Shown here: positions 1 through 10,600 of the stretch, piece by piece
How the letters are laid out: every line of letters begins with the position of its first letter
Numbering within the stretch: the stretch's first letter is position 1
DNA from: Spirogloea muscicola
Lineage: Eukaryota > Streptophyta > Zygnematophyceae > Spirogloeales > Spirogloeaceae
Reading direction: 5' to 3'
DNA: 37,303 bases
Assembly: GCA_009602725.1 (NCBI GenBank)
Contig: WELB01000003.1
Coordinates: 1,159,496-1,196,798 of the forward strand
Position numbers and translations under genes: made by a program
The notes under the pieces: model-generated
The model's database searches: none
What the model saw: the letters and a program-made list of their open reading frames with translations, nothing else
Told to the model about the DNA's origin: nothing

Positions 1-1
1 C

Positions 2-505
2 GTCCACAATCTCCTACGGGACGCCCTGGCGGGCTTGATGCGCGACGCCGGCTACCGCGCCATCGTTGAAGTGAGCAATGTAATGCCCATCACCACGGAT
101 TCCCAGGGAGGCCATCACCGTCGCACCCTGGACATTGTGGGTGTACAACCTGGCGGAGGCCCACGAGCTTTGGTTGATGTGGTGGTGACTGAGGCATACA
201 AGAGTTCCGCTTCCACACACATTGCTGGCCACGCAGTGGGAGGTGCTGAGCAGAAAAAGCTCCGACACTACTCAGACTACCCCCGCAGTGACCACCTCCT
301 CCCGGCCGCAATCGACACTTTCGGCTGCTTGGGTCCTCGCTTCCATACCCTACTCGAGAACATAGCGAGTCTGGGATATGCACGACGCGAGGATATGCTC
401 CCAGCCCAAAAAAAAAAGGAATGGCGGTATCGTTCCAACGTTCCCTTGCCCACGCAGTCCACACGCGTGCAGGGAAGAAAGAAGAAGAAAGGGCTCGCCC
501 ATTAA
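2..505 (+). mobile_element. Degenerate C-terminal fragment of a retroelement-like ORF (copy 1)
   Basis: The fragment enters from outside the window. It reads HNLLRDALAGLMRDAGYRA, then a TLDIVGVQ...RALVDVVVTEAY core, a K/Y-rich helix and a LENIA segment. The same layout is in the fuller copy at 2809-3419. Around 400-420 coding sequence is broken by tail-type sequence (CCCAGCCC plus A-run). Coding sequence then resumes in another frame as AVSFQRSLAHAVHTRAG before tail sequence returns. It is therefore a mosaic pseudogene. No reverse transcriptase domain lies in the window, so the retroelement assignment rests on repeat structure and 5' truncation. Confidence 0.6.
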
Positions 506-511
506 GGATAT

Positions 512-530
512 GGGCTGGAACAGCCAGCCC
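512..530 (-). repeat. Tail hairpin, 7-bp stem
   Basis: GGGCTGG and CCAGCCC arms enclose AACAG. In minus orientation the hairpin is flanked by an A-run with GGAATGAACA on one side and GGGCTCGCCCAT on the other, as in the other family members. Confidence 0.7.
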
Positions 531-644
531 AAAAAAAAAGGGAATGAACAAAGTACCAGAAGAAGAAGAAGAAATTTCTCCTGAAGAAACTATGTCAGTA
601 CGAGGGGAGGATGGACTGAGAAGTGCTCGCCCAAAGAGAAGAGT

Positions 645-661
645 GGCTGGCAAAGCCAGCC
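645..661 (-). repeat. Tail hairpin, 7-bp stem with AAA loop
   Basis: GGCTGGC AAA GCCAGCC, flanked by GTGCTCGCCCA and by an A-rich AGAATGGACA side, in the same order as the 512-530 copy. Confidence 0.7.
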
Positions 662-776
662 CAAAAAGAATGGACAATATCCCAAGCCAAAGAAAGAGGT
701 GCCAAAAAATAACTACACTACACTCCATGCCTTTGGACTAGGACTAAGACATCAGCCAGAGGATGCTCAGTAACCT

Positions 777-1117
777 CTAGTCAGTTCTTCTTCTAGTCAG
801 GAGATGCAAGTCTGAGTAAGTAGCCGGGGGAAAGACGTCGCCCTGACGGAAGCCGGAGGCCGCCGCCAAAGCTCGGCCTGCGCGCAAGTGGACTGCGAAC
901 GCAAGGGACCGCTGAAGCGAGACGGCCAACCGCATGCGGAAGACCTGCGCGAGGGACCCGGCGACATTGAAGCCGGGCTGCTCGCCCTGCTGCCCGTGGC
1001 GGCGGGCCGCGGCCTGCTGCGCAAGGCGGTGTAAGCAAGTCGAGCCACTTTGCGCCGAAGGCCCCGTGTACGTCGACTGCCAGGGGAACAAATTCGTCGC
1101 CCACGTGGATGGACCAC
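777..1117 (-). mobile_element. Retroelement-like ORF C-terminal fragment (copy 3)
   Basis: Minus-strand translation gives LAVDVHGAFGAKWLDLL in one frame and then, after a frameshift, GSLAQVFRMRLAVSLQRSLA and LRAGRALAAASGFRQGD ending YSDLHLLTR. This matches the distal third of the 2809-3419 ORF. The frame break and missing 5' part make it a pseudogene. Confidence 0.6.
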
Positions 1118-1490
1118 TCAGTAGTTACGAGTGAGGAGCCTCAAGTCCGACAGACTAGCTGCCGGGAGACTATCCCCCTGACGAAAGCTGGAGGCCGCAG
1201 CAAGAGCACGGCCAGCACGCAGATGCAAGGCGTGGGCCATGGACCGCTGAAGGGAGACCGACAATCTCATACGATAGACTTGGGCCCACGAGCCAGCGGC
1301 ATTGAAGTCGATCGGCTCACCGCGCCTGCGGGACACAGCATGCCGCGCAAGCCTGGCCAGCAGGTCGAGCCACTGGGACCCGAGAGCCCCGTGCACGTCC
1401 ACAGCCAGGGAGAGAAACTCCTCAGCAGCCGGGTGGTCGGCGTGTTTGGCCGCCTTGTAGCGAGCAGCTGTAAGAGGCCAGCCCAATGGG
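1118..1490 (-). mobile_element. Retroelement-like ORF C-terminal fragment (copy 4) fused to a tail hairpin
   Basis: The open minus-strand frame reads YKAAKHADHPAAEEFLSLAV, LGSQWLDLLARLARHA, LSVSLQRSMAHALHLRAGRA and ends SDLRLLTRNY-stop at 1118. Homology starts near 1470. The next bases (about 1470-1490) are a tail element, GGGCTGGCCTCTTACAGC on the minus strand, placed 5' of coding sequence instead of 3'. The copy lies head-to-tail with copy 3. Confidence 0.65.
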
Positions 1491-1625
1491 ATGCACAGTA
1501 GAAGGAAAGACACTTCCAGGAGAGGACAATGAAAGAACGATAATAAGCCGAAGGGGCCACAAATGCGCCAATGCACAGCGACTCTAGTGGCCACTAGGCA
1601 CTCCATCTCTTTCTAATCTCTTTGC

Positions 1626-2050
1626 ATGCGAACCTTTGTCCAATTCTTTTGGGCTGGCTTTTCGCAGCCCTTGCCCCATTGGGAGTGCCACTTCTTCTTC
1701 TTTGCATGCGCCTGTCCACATATACTCCAGCGGTCCATGGCCCACGCTTTGCATCTGCGTGCTGACCGCGCTCTAGCTGCAGCCTCTGGCTTTCATCAAG
1801 GGAATTGCATTCCGCTCTTGTCCCGCCATTACCACGGGGAGCAGGCTGCTTTGAGGCAGCAGGCTCTCTCGCTCAGGTGTGTCGCATGCGCCTGTCAGTC
1901 TCGCTGCAGCAATGCATGGCATGCGCGCTGCATCTGCGTGCCAGTCGCGCATTGGCTGCAGCCTCTGGCTCTGGCCAGGGGACCTGCTAGCCAGAGACTA
2001 CTTTCTCTGACTTGCGGCTGCTCAAAGGATGCTTTCAGGAGGGGGCGGTG
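1626..2050 (+). mobile_element. Tail element plus two short nested ORF fragments (copy 5)
   Basis: A plus-strand tail (GGGCTGGCTTTTCGCAGCCC near 1649) is followed by two partial repeats of the ORF C-terminus: QRSMAHALHLRADRALAAAS near 1730-1800 and EAAGSLAQVCRMRLSVSLQQ through RALAAASGSGQG near 1850-1990. Both carry stops or lack the terminus. The two pieces look like successive insertions or a local duplication. Confidence 0.55.
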
Positions 2051-2089
2051 GCTGGGAAGAAGAAGTGGTTATCCCAATGGGGACAAGGG

Positions 2090-2460
2090 CTGGGAAAAGC
2101 CAGCCCGAAAAGAACTTACAGAAGTTCGAAGGGGCCAAATGACGGAGGGGCCTAAAGCGCCAAGCAGCTACCAAGGGGCCGGAAGATGCTATGTCAGAAC
2201 GGGGGGAGGATGGACCACTCAGTAGGTACGAGGAGAGGCCAGGGGCTGCTCAACAGGGGTTACTGAGTGCCTCGTGGCCACTTGAGTCACTGTGAGGTTT
2301 AGCACTTGCCCCTTTGGAATTGAAGAAAGAGCGCGCCCATAGAGAAAGGGGGCCAGCAAAGCCAGCCCAGAAAGAATGGACAATGTCAAAAGCCAAAAAA
2401 CACAAAAACAAAAAACACACAGCCAGGCAGCTAGAGAAGAAGACACGACGAAATCACAGG
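2090..2460 (-). repeat. Minus-strand tail elements without coding sequence
   Basis: GAAAAGCCAGCCCGAAAAGAA, GTTCGAAGGGGCC, a GGTTACTGAG stop-context repeat, and GCGCGCCCATAGAG...CCAGCAAAGCCAGCCCAG...AATGGACAATG occur in order. These are tail motifs of the family in minus orientation. No coding piece is recognisable. Confidence 0.5.
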
Positions 2461-2710
2461 CAGCTCAATACCCCCGGGTGAGCAACATCAGGTCGGAGTA
2501 GCTCGACGCAGGAAATGATGCATCCAGACGCGACCCAGAAGCAGCCGCGATAGCGCAGCCCGCACGCGAGTGGACGGCATAGGCGAGGGAGCATTGGAGG
2601 GAATTTGGAATTTGTGCATTCTATTTTCTGGGCTGGCCACTCACAGCCATCGCCAAGCCCAGACCAGAAAAGAATAGGCCAAGCCCAGACCAGAAAAGAA
2701 TAGGCAATGT
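2461..2710 (-). mobile_element. Retroelement-like ORF C-terminal fragment (copy 6) with duplicated tail
   Basis: Minus-strand 2484-2600 is a diverged copy of the ORF end, containing GCATCATTTCCTGCGTCGAG and CTACTCCGACCTGATGTTGC. Toward higher coordinates a 26-base unit, CCAAGCCCAGACCAGAAAAG plus AATAGG, is tandemly repeated twice (about 2653-2705). The copy lies divergent to copy 2 at 2809. Confidence 0.5.
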
Positions 2711-2808
2711 CCGCAGGCCTCAAAAAAGTGCCCGGAAAGACAAAACTACACATCAAGACACGAATGGATGCGCCCACGGAGGCGCCCACGGAGGCGAGAG
2801 GACCGCTT

Positions 2809-3419
2809 CCCATGATCTTTTGCGCGATGGTATGCAGGGGGTGTTCATAGAGGCGGGCTTCAAGGTGGCGGTGGAGTGCTCCTCAGTCATGCCCATCCTG
2901 CGGGGCGAGGACGGCCGGTCGCACACCCGGCGCGCCGACCTGGTCGCTATCCCGCCCAGCGGCGGTCCCCGCATCATCACTGATGCGGTGACAACGGACA
3001 GCTACGACTACGGCAACCCCACCAGGTCGGCGTCGTTTGCAGGGCATGCGGTCGGCCTGGCAGCCCGGGCAAAAGAGAAAAAATATGCCGATCACCCGGT
3101 CGGTGATGAGTTCGCGGCCCTGGCGATAGATGTTCACGTGGCCTTCGGCAGCCGCTGGCTGGATCTCCTCCAGCGGCTTGCTCGTCAGGCTATTGATCGG
3201 CGGTCGGGTCCGCCCGGGGCGCTGCCCGGCTTCAACGCCGCCGGGTCGCTCGCCCAGGTCTTTCGCATGCGCTTGGCGGTATCGTTCCAGCGATCCCTTG
3301 CCCACGCTGTCCACACGCGCGCAGGACGCGCTCTGGCCGCGGCCTCCGGGTCTCGGCGGAGTGCCTCCTTCCCTGCCTCGAGCTACTCGGACCTGATGTT
3401 GCTCACTCGCGGGTACTGA
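2809..3419 (+). mobile_element. Longest copy of the retroelement-like C-terminal ORF (copy 2)
   Basis: This is an uninterrupted frame of about 203 codons starting at SHDLLRDGMQG, with a first methionine at 2820, ending SDLMLLTRGY-stop at 3419. In order it shows a SHDLLRD box (a retroelement-like H..LRD start), a RRADLVAIPPSGG...ITDAVTTDSY core with two Asp residues 14 apart, a KEKKYADH helix, FAALAIDVHVAFGSRWLDLL, and a basic tail RMRLAVSFQRSLAHAVHTRA. The D-x(13)-D plus downstream K pattern resembles the PD-(D/E)XK-like nuclease domain at the C-terminus of some non-LTR retroelements; that is inference. The N-terminal part, including any reverse transcriptase, is absent, so this is a 5'-truncated copy. 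All other fragments in the window align to parts of it. Confidence 0.6.
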
Positions 3420-3509
3420 GCTTCCCTAGTATGTTGTCGTGATTGGTAGAGTAGAGGAGCCCTTCCTCGGCATCTCATTCTTCGGCTTTGGACATTGTCC
3501 ATTCTTTTT

Positions 3510-3528
3510 GGGCTGGCTTTGCCAGCCC
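3510..3528 (+). repeat. Tail hairpin, 8-bp stem with TTT loop
   Basis: GGGCTGGC TTT GCCAGCCC lies 91 bases after the stop of copy 2. It is preceded by GACATTGTCCATTCTTTTT and followed by CCTCTTTCTTTATGGGCGA. This is the clearest ORF-plus-tail arrangement in the window and defines the family order. Confidence 0.8.
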
Positions 3529-3569
3529 CTCTTTCTTTATGGGCGATATCACACGATGCAGATGGATGC

Positions 3570-3730
3570 TCAGTACCCACGAGTGAGCAACAGCAAATCA
3601 GAATAACTCGAAGCAGGAAAAGCGGCACTCTGCCGAGACCCTGAGGCAGCAGCCATATCACGGCCAGCGCGCGTGTGGACCGCATGAGCCTGAGAGCGCT
3701 GGAGCGTGACCGCCAGCCTCGGTCGAAATG
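3570..3730 (-). mobile_element. Retroelement-like ORF C-terminal fragment (copy 7)
   Basis: Minus-strand translation gives LAVTLQRSQAHAVHTRAGRD, then MAAASGSRQSAAFPASSYSD and LLLLTRGY. It faces copy 2 tail to tail with a single hairpin tail between the two stops. Confidence 0.6.
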
Positions 3731-3859
3731 GAAGCGTCGTTCTTTCCAGCTGTACTCTGTCTGATGTATGTATGTTTGTTTCAAATACACGAAATTTTCT
3801 TTCTGATGTACGTATGTGGTCATGCGTATGTATGTGCATTCGTGGGTACTGACGTCGAT

Positions 3860-3965
3860 GGGCGAGCCCTTTCCTTTCCAGCCACTCTTCTTTGCCAGCC
3901 CCTCTTTCTCTATGGGCGAGCTTTCTTTCTATGGGCGAGCACATTCTTTTCCAGCCTGCATCCAC
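3860..3965 (+). repeat. Tandem ATGGGCGAGC-type tail pieces
   Basis: GATGGGCGAGCCCTTTCC, CTATGGGCGAGCTTTC and CTATGGGCGAGCACATTC occur within about 80 bases, with GCCAGCCCCTC between. The 5' half of the hairpin is missing. Confidence 0.5.
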
Positions 3966-4673
3966 ATTCTTCTTCTTCTACCTTTGGCCCCTTACCATGG
4001 TGGCTTTGTGACGTTAGTACCCACGTGAGCCCACGCTGGACAGCCAGGGGAAGTCAGAGCACCGCCACGGAAGCTAGTGAGCTGACTGGTTAAGTAAAAG
4101 GCTGCCCTGTGAAGCGGCTGCTCCGAAGGGCAGCCGCTCAGATGTATCACATGAGCGGCGGCGAGGCGAGGGGCCTGCAACTCGTGGTAAAAACATGAAA
4201 TGGCGAGATTTGACGAAGACGCAGCTGCCAGCAGCAGAGGTAATTACATCAGAAGTGGGGCCCACGATTCCGCCATCTGCCCGCCGACGGAAGCGACGGC
4301 GGCACCACACCCCCCCCCCCCCAGGCCCTGCCTTCCCCGGCAAGTCCGGCGGCCTCTCCGCCGCGTGGCGCGTGCCGCCGCCGCCGCCGCCGCCGCCGCC
4401 GAACTGCCTGCCGCCACCGCCGCCGCGGTTGCCGTCCTGCTAGGCCGCTCTGGCGGCGGCCCGCCCCGGGGGCCTCCCTTTCTGGCAGCCGCGGAGCTTC
4501 CGTCGAGCCAGGGCCACGCGTCGTCGGCGGGGCCGGGCCATGGGCAGCCATGCCAGGCGCGCGGCGGCCGGCGTGGCGCTGCGTCCTCTAGGCGGCCGCC
4601 GAGTCCGCTCAGACGCCTCGGCGGCCAGCTCCCGCCCGCTCGGAGCTCCCGAGCGGGCTGCCGTTCCGGTCAT
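3966..4673. other. GC-rich 5' region without a recognised gene
   Basis: This stretch separates the repeat block from the C2-GRAM gene. It becomes strongly GC-rich after about 4270 and holds a C-run near 4310-4322 and a CCG repeat. The plus-strand frame is open from 4200 into exon 1 of the next gene, so an earlier start cannot be excluded. It probably holds the promoter and 5' UTR. Confidence 0.4.
4375..4402. repeat. (CCG)n microsatellite
   Basis: About nine uninterrupted CCG units lie in the presumed 5' region of the C2-GRAM gene. Confidence 0.9.
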
Positions 4674-7600
4674 ATGATGCTCCGCGACGAATTGGCGAGC
4701 GGCAGGCTCTGGAGACTGGCAGCGCAGCGAGGGCTCCTGGATAGAAGCCGTCTGGGAGCTGGCGCCGTCGTCCTCTCAGACGGTGGAGCCGTCTGGGAGG
4801 TCGCCGTCAGCTCCGCGGGCAACAGGATGGAGGGGCTGGCCAGGGCCGCGGCGGCGCTGCTGATACCGTCGTGGCGGGAGGTCAACATGTCGCTCGTCAC
4901 GGCGGTGCTCGTGATCGTCCTCTTTGTCCTCCTCCAGCACGCCCTGGAGCGGGAGGCCCCCCGGGCCTCGCCTGCCTCCTGGCAGCATGCCCGCAAGAAG
5001 CCCCGAGCTCTCCGGGTGCGCCTCCCAGCGCCAGTCAGGCTTGTGCAAGCCTTGTAGTAATGACTTAAGCATGGCTTTCTTGTGATGTTTCTCTACTTGC
5101 ACGAGTAATTATCCTCGAGAAGAGGCAGATTGCAGCTGAAATAGGTGTGAGGGGCACAGGTTCTGTGCTCCTCAGGGCAGGTTCAGGCAGCTGCTGTCAC
5201 CCCTTCGAGTGATTGTGATCATGTTCCGCGAATTCAGAAGGCGAGGAAAGAGACGAAGCTGGAACAGTTCGAGACGACTGTTGTTGCTCCAGCACCACCA
5301 GTGCATGATGCGGATGAGGTGCCTGAACTGTTAGTCCTGCCTCATGCAGCTACTGTGCAAGCACCCGCTTCTTGCCATGGGCAACGGCAGGTCTCTTTCT
5401 GTTCTAGTCTGAAGCGGCAGTCGCATGTGGTTGTGTACATCAATGTTGAGATGTATGACGGCTTGGCCCTTTCAGAGGATGATTGAGTGAGAAGACACCT
5501 TTGCAATAAATGTTAGTCCTCCTCTCGTGCAGGTAAAGGCACAGAAAGCGGAGGCCGATATCCCGGAGTCCAGTGCCGGTCACATGCACCAGATACATGT
5601 GTGTATAGTGCTCTTACTGAAAGCTCGACTCACTCGTTACATACGCTTGGTCAGAGGCCACCTTCATGCAGTGTCAACAACAGTTGCTATGGTAGACAGG
5701 ATTTGCAGACCTGCACTTCCTACAACTTTACAACAGTCATGTTGCTCGTCGCACAGTGCTGCAGTTGTTCCAGAGACAATGTTATTGGCACATCTACTAA
5801 AATGTTGTGATTGGACCCTGTCATCATCCTTGCAGCTTCAACTTCTTGCAGCCAAGAATCTGAAAGCCGCCAACATAAGTGGCACCTCAGACCCTTATGC
5901 AGTCATCACTTGTGGCTCACAGAAGCGGTTCAGGTCAGCTTGCCTCCGCATGTGCTTAACACACTGTGCTAGGAGAGTTTATTGAGGACTTCAGCTTGCA
6001 GTCACTTTGCCAGTAAACTCTTCTTCATATGCTGGTGGTCTAGCACGCACACTGATTGTTGAGTTCGGACTTAGGGAGATTCCAGAGCTTGAGATCCGCT
6101 GTTCTGCAGCTCTGCTGTCATGGGCTCGCGAAACCCAATGTGGGGTGAGGAGTTTGACTTCTACACCGAAGAGATGCCTGTCAAGGTAGTTCTTGTGCGT
6201 GTGTCACGAACAGCAATAGTTTCAAGCGCAAATCACGGGCCAGTAAATACATCATGGGCAATGCGAGATGAGCCTAGCAGGTCGCAGCCTACATATTGTA
6301 CCCACTTACTAAGGTCTTCTGGTGCAGATTTTGATTAGCATCTACGATTGGGACATCATCTCCAAGAGCTCGGAGTTAGGTAGCACAACTATAGTCATCG
6401 AGGAAGGTGAAGAGAGAGAAGCAGATTGGTATTTCTTGGACAGGACCTCTGGCCAGGTGATGGACTATCTGCATTTCAGATTAGGACCTCCTTCTTAGGT
6501 ATTGGAAGTTCACTGCTGTGGTTTCTCCCAAAATTGATCTGGAGATTAGCACAGCATGACATCATTGTTGATGTTCAAGGATCTTCGGTGTACTACCACC
6601 ACCTCATTATGGTGGTATTTCATACTGTCGTATATGAAAGATTATCCCGCAATGATACACTCCCGACCCTGACTCTTGGTAGCCCCAGCTTCTGTCTAGT
6701 CCTGCACTGTTAGAGCTTGGCGGTGAGGAGCTGTGACTCGTTACCAATTCGTGTCTCTTTGCAGGTCTGTCTCCAATTGCAGAGCAAGATGCTCGCCACT
6801 ACTTTGTCAGGGTGCGCTTTCCATCAAGCTTAAAGCACTGCATGGACAAGCTTGGAAGCTATTGAGCAGGCTCTAGGAAGGCTGTGTGCTGACCATTCTT
6901 CACAGTGAGTGACAACCTGCTAAACTTCTACCGTATGCTCCAAGAGTGTACAGGCCATCAAACGGCAGTATGGGCCGTGGCTTTCCATCAGCCTTGAAGC
7001 TAAGGCGCTATTCCCATGGAGGGTCCACGGAGCAGGTGGCCACGGAGGTGCATCAGAAGCCTGGCCCACTGCAGACAATATTCGACCTGCCTCCTGATGA
7101 GGTTAGGCCACTGTCAAACTGCCTGCACAGCAACTGGTGGCAATTTATTGACTGAGCATTGCAGCTATCAGTCATGTATCACTAGGAATCAGGTGTTGTA
7201 ACACACGTCGTTGACGCTATTGCAGGTAGTCTTGCACACCTTCTCTTGTGGGCTGGAGAGGTCTTTCTTGTATCATGGAAGAATGTACATATCGGCTTGG
7301 CACATCTGCTTTCATTCAAATCTCTTCAAGAAGCAACTAAAAGTCATCCTCCCTCTGGAGGATATCGAAGAGGCAAGTCCTAACCAGCCAGATATGGTTC
7401 ACGCAGAGGTTGCCTAACCAGGCAGTCCTCTGACAGGATGTGCTTGTGACCGACATGCGCGCCTTATGGCCACAAAGTCAGGACATATACAGTTATTGGA
7501 AATGAGTGCTGAATATGTTGATTGACCTTAGGGTCAGGGTTTCAGCTCAGACTTTGGCTTCGATGAAATAATGTGTTCAGAGTGCGTGAATTGTTCGAGG

Positions 7601-10600
7601 TCAGTCTGTTACAGGCATGTGGCTGTCTACGGCTAAAGATCAGCCCATATGACTCAGACCTGCAGAAGCCAACATGCAATTGATCCCTCAATCACGCTTA
7701 CCCTGCAGCACGTAGCTGGCTATTATCTAAGATCACCCCAGTGTGACACAGATGCGGAGAAGCCAACACGCAATGATCAATCCCTCCATCACACTTATCC
7801 TGCGCGCTGGAGCTGGTGGTCATGGTGTGCCCCCCTTGGCAAGCCCAGATGGTACTTGCTTCTAGGCCCCTGCCTCTTTTGTGGAATTTCCAAATCCTGC
7901 CTTGGGGATGGACTCTCTTGATTCTTATATCATGTATATAAAGCACAAAGGTGTTTTGGTCGATCTGTCTGCAGAGACTTCTAACCATCTTTTGTGGTTG
8001 TTAGCTCAAGTGGGACTCTTGACTTTTGTCACTTCCTTCACCACCACAGGGAGGGCAAAATACAAGTTTGCATCCTTCTGGAATCGCAATCATACCCTGC
8101 GACTGCTCCAGAAGGCTGTGGCTGACTACGCAACCATGGAGCAGGTTGAGGTCCAGGTACTGGCAGCACCTTGGCTTACCCCTTACATGGGTAGCATGAA
8201 ATTGGCCTTCAAACTGTTTGACGGTTAGGACGTACTCGCAAGGTCGCGGAACCAAGACATTTGGCACAGGGTTGTAGTTCTGTAAGCATCACCATAGTTA
8301 CTCAATGTGGAGTTTCTTTCTGCTCCTGTCAGGAAGCGGAGCAGTCCTTGATGCGGGCTCAGAGTGGTCGTGTGGACCTGGACTTTGAGTTGGATGGTGA
8401 AATTCAGCACATACCTCTTCCACTCTGTGTAGCTGCCTACACAGACGAGCACCATTGAGCATGCCCCAAGAGATTGTAAAGTTGTTCCTTTGCCCAACTT
8501 TGTCGCTCTGAGTGTGGAATTCATTTTCTGTTTACTCCTCTCCGTTTGCCAGGTGCCTTGGCGACACTTCCTCGCTCACCGCCGCAATCCAAGCCTGTGC
8601 AGCCATTCTTAAGCCACGAAGTCCTCCAGCCACTAGTATCGGTGAGTCTCGTGCAGCAGCTCTTCTTATGCTTCTGCGCAAAGCTTGGCCTTTGCTTGCA
8701 AGTTGATTGGACTCTCCTAAGCTTCCATGTTGGTTGCTGAATGTTGAACAGTTACAATCCACATGCTGAATTCTGAAATCTGGATTTCAGGATAGCTTAC
8801 CGTGTACAGCTGAGGAGTACTTCGCATCCTTGCTTGATGACTCATCAACATTCACTTCGACATACAGAAACGCCCGAAAAGATAGCGAGTTGAAGGTGAG
8901 CTTAGTGCACCATAAGCAAGGGTTTGCTTCTGCCTTGAGAGGCTCGACCTTCTCCAACTTTGGTGCCTACGCACTGCCCTGGGCTTTCTAATGGTGCACT
9001 GCAAGTTGGCACTCAGCTTGCAAGAGATGTAACCTTGTATTCATATCAGTACTTCATACAAGCAGGTGGAGAAGTGGCATGTCTCTGAGCAATTTGGAGG
9101 CATGGTCAGGAAGGTTAGCCATTACATGTGACTCTTGTGCTGCCTTAATGTACCATAATTATGCTGGTTTGAAAGATCAGGATGCGTTATGTAAAGTTGA
9201 AGACATGCTAATAAGGTGATAATTTGATGGTTTTTGGTGAAGCTTTGATCCAGCTTGTCCGCAATTTCTGCAGATCGACTTTCGCTCTTTGTGCAATAGC
9301 CCCATGTGCCCTCCCTCCACTTCGATGACTGACTGGCAACGGACATGCTTTGAAGACGACAAGTCCACGCTGGTGATGTGTTCTGCACCATGTCTCAATT
9401 TACCAACCCTGCATAGCTTGCTCCTGGAGACCCAGAGAGGAGGGAGTGCGTAGAGGTTGTTGCAGAGGTTGTTCGGCCTCAGCTTGCTTTTAGTCAACGG
9501 ATTACTGTGGTCCTGTCATTGCAACCATCTAACATTGTACATGCGCTCTGCTCTAGCTTCTGATTCCTCCCGTGCGTATTTACCTCCCAGTTACTAGAGA
9601 CAGTCCTCCAGGCTCATGATGTACCATTTGGAACATACTTCGAAGTAGGGACCTTCATCTTTTGACCCTTCTTCAGCCACGAAACTAAAACACAATGGGT
9701 CTTCTGGACTGGTAGCATGCTGGACGTGTGTGGAGGAATCAATAAGCTCTGACATGTCATATGTCAATTATTGACTTCCACGTATCATAACTCACCAGGA
9801 ACTTGTTTGACTACATGAATCAGGTTCAAGCATTGTGGAGGATACGAAACGAATCTTCAAGTACTTGCACAGTCACTGTAACATCAGGTACTTCCAGTGG
9901 CCACCCTGCAGATGATTATGACAATCTTCGAAAGCCCACAGTCTTGAGACTAAAAGAAGCCCTACATGCGACTGGATGCATCATAGAGAATGTACTTAAC
10001 ACAGAAAGAGCATCCTACCGGCGGTCTGAAGACTCTTCTTCTATAGATGCTACAACAGGCAGGATTGCTGCCATCAATAAGCAACTCTTGACAAGCTGCA
10101 TAGGTGCTCAACCACAACATGCCTCCCTGCAGTCTGAGATAGATAACTTTGAGGACATTTGCCATCTCTCTATGTCCTGCAGGCGTTCACTTCAAGAAGT
10201 GGACTGTAATGTCTGCTAAGATACGATCAGGGGCAGCTAGCGAGGTGATATCTGCTCCCCATGTCGCTGTTAACTGCTGTTCTATGTGAAGCTCGCAAGA
10301 AAGGACTGGAAGAGTCCCATTCTCACCTGCTTCAGTGTCTACTCAGTAGTAATACTGCAGCTTTTGACAGTCTCTGACTACGGTCGTTGCCTTTGATCCT
10401 GCAGTACAAATTGGACGCAATGCTAATATTGGATCTAGCGAAGAAGGAAGTAGAAGCACGGAGACAGAGTGCTAGTGCTTCACAGCAGCATGTTCCAACT
10501 GTTGCTGATGCTGAGTCAAGGACGTCCTCCCCTAGCCTTGCTTCCGTAGATACTGAGGCGGCGCCCAAGAGGCTGCTTCCAGATAGCGACCCAAGGATAG

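Noticed and set aside
9803-10219. 138-residue plus-strand frame in the C2-GRAM gene
   Set aside because: It starts in an intron and runs through the 295-base intron 9888-10182. The real exons at its ends are in other phases and match the VASt domain.
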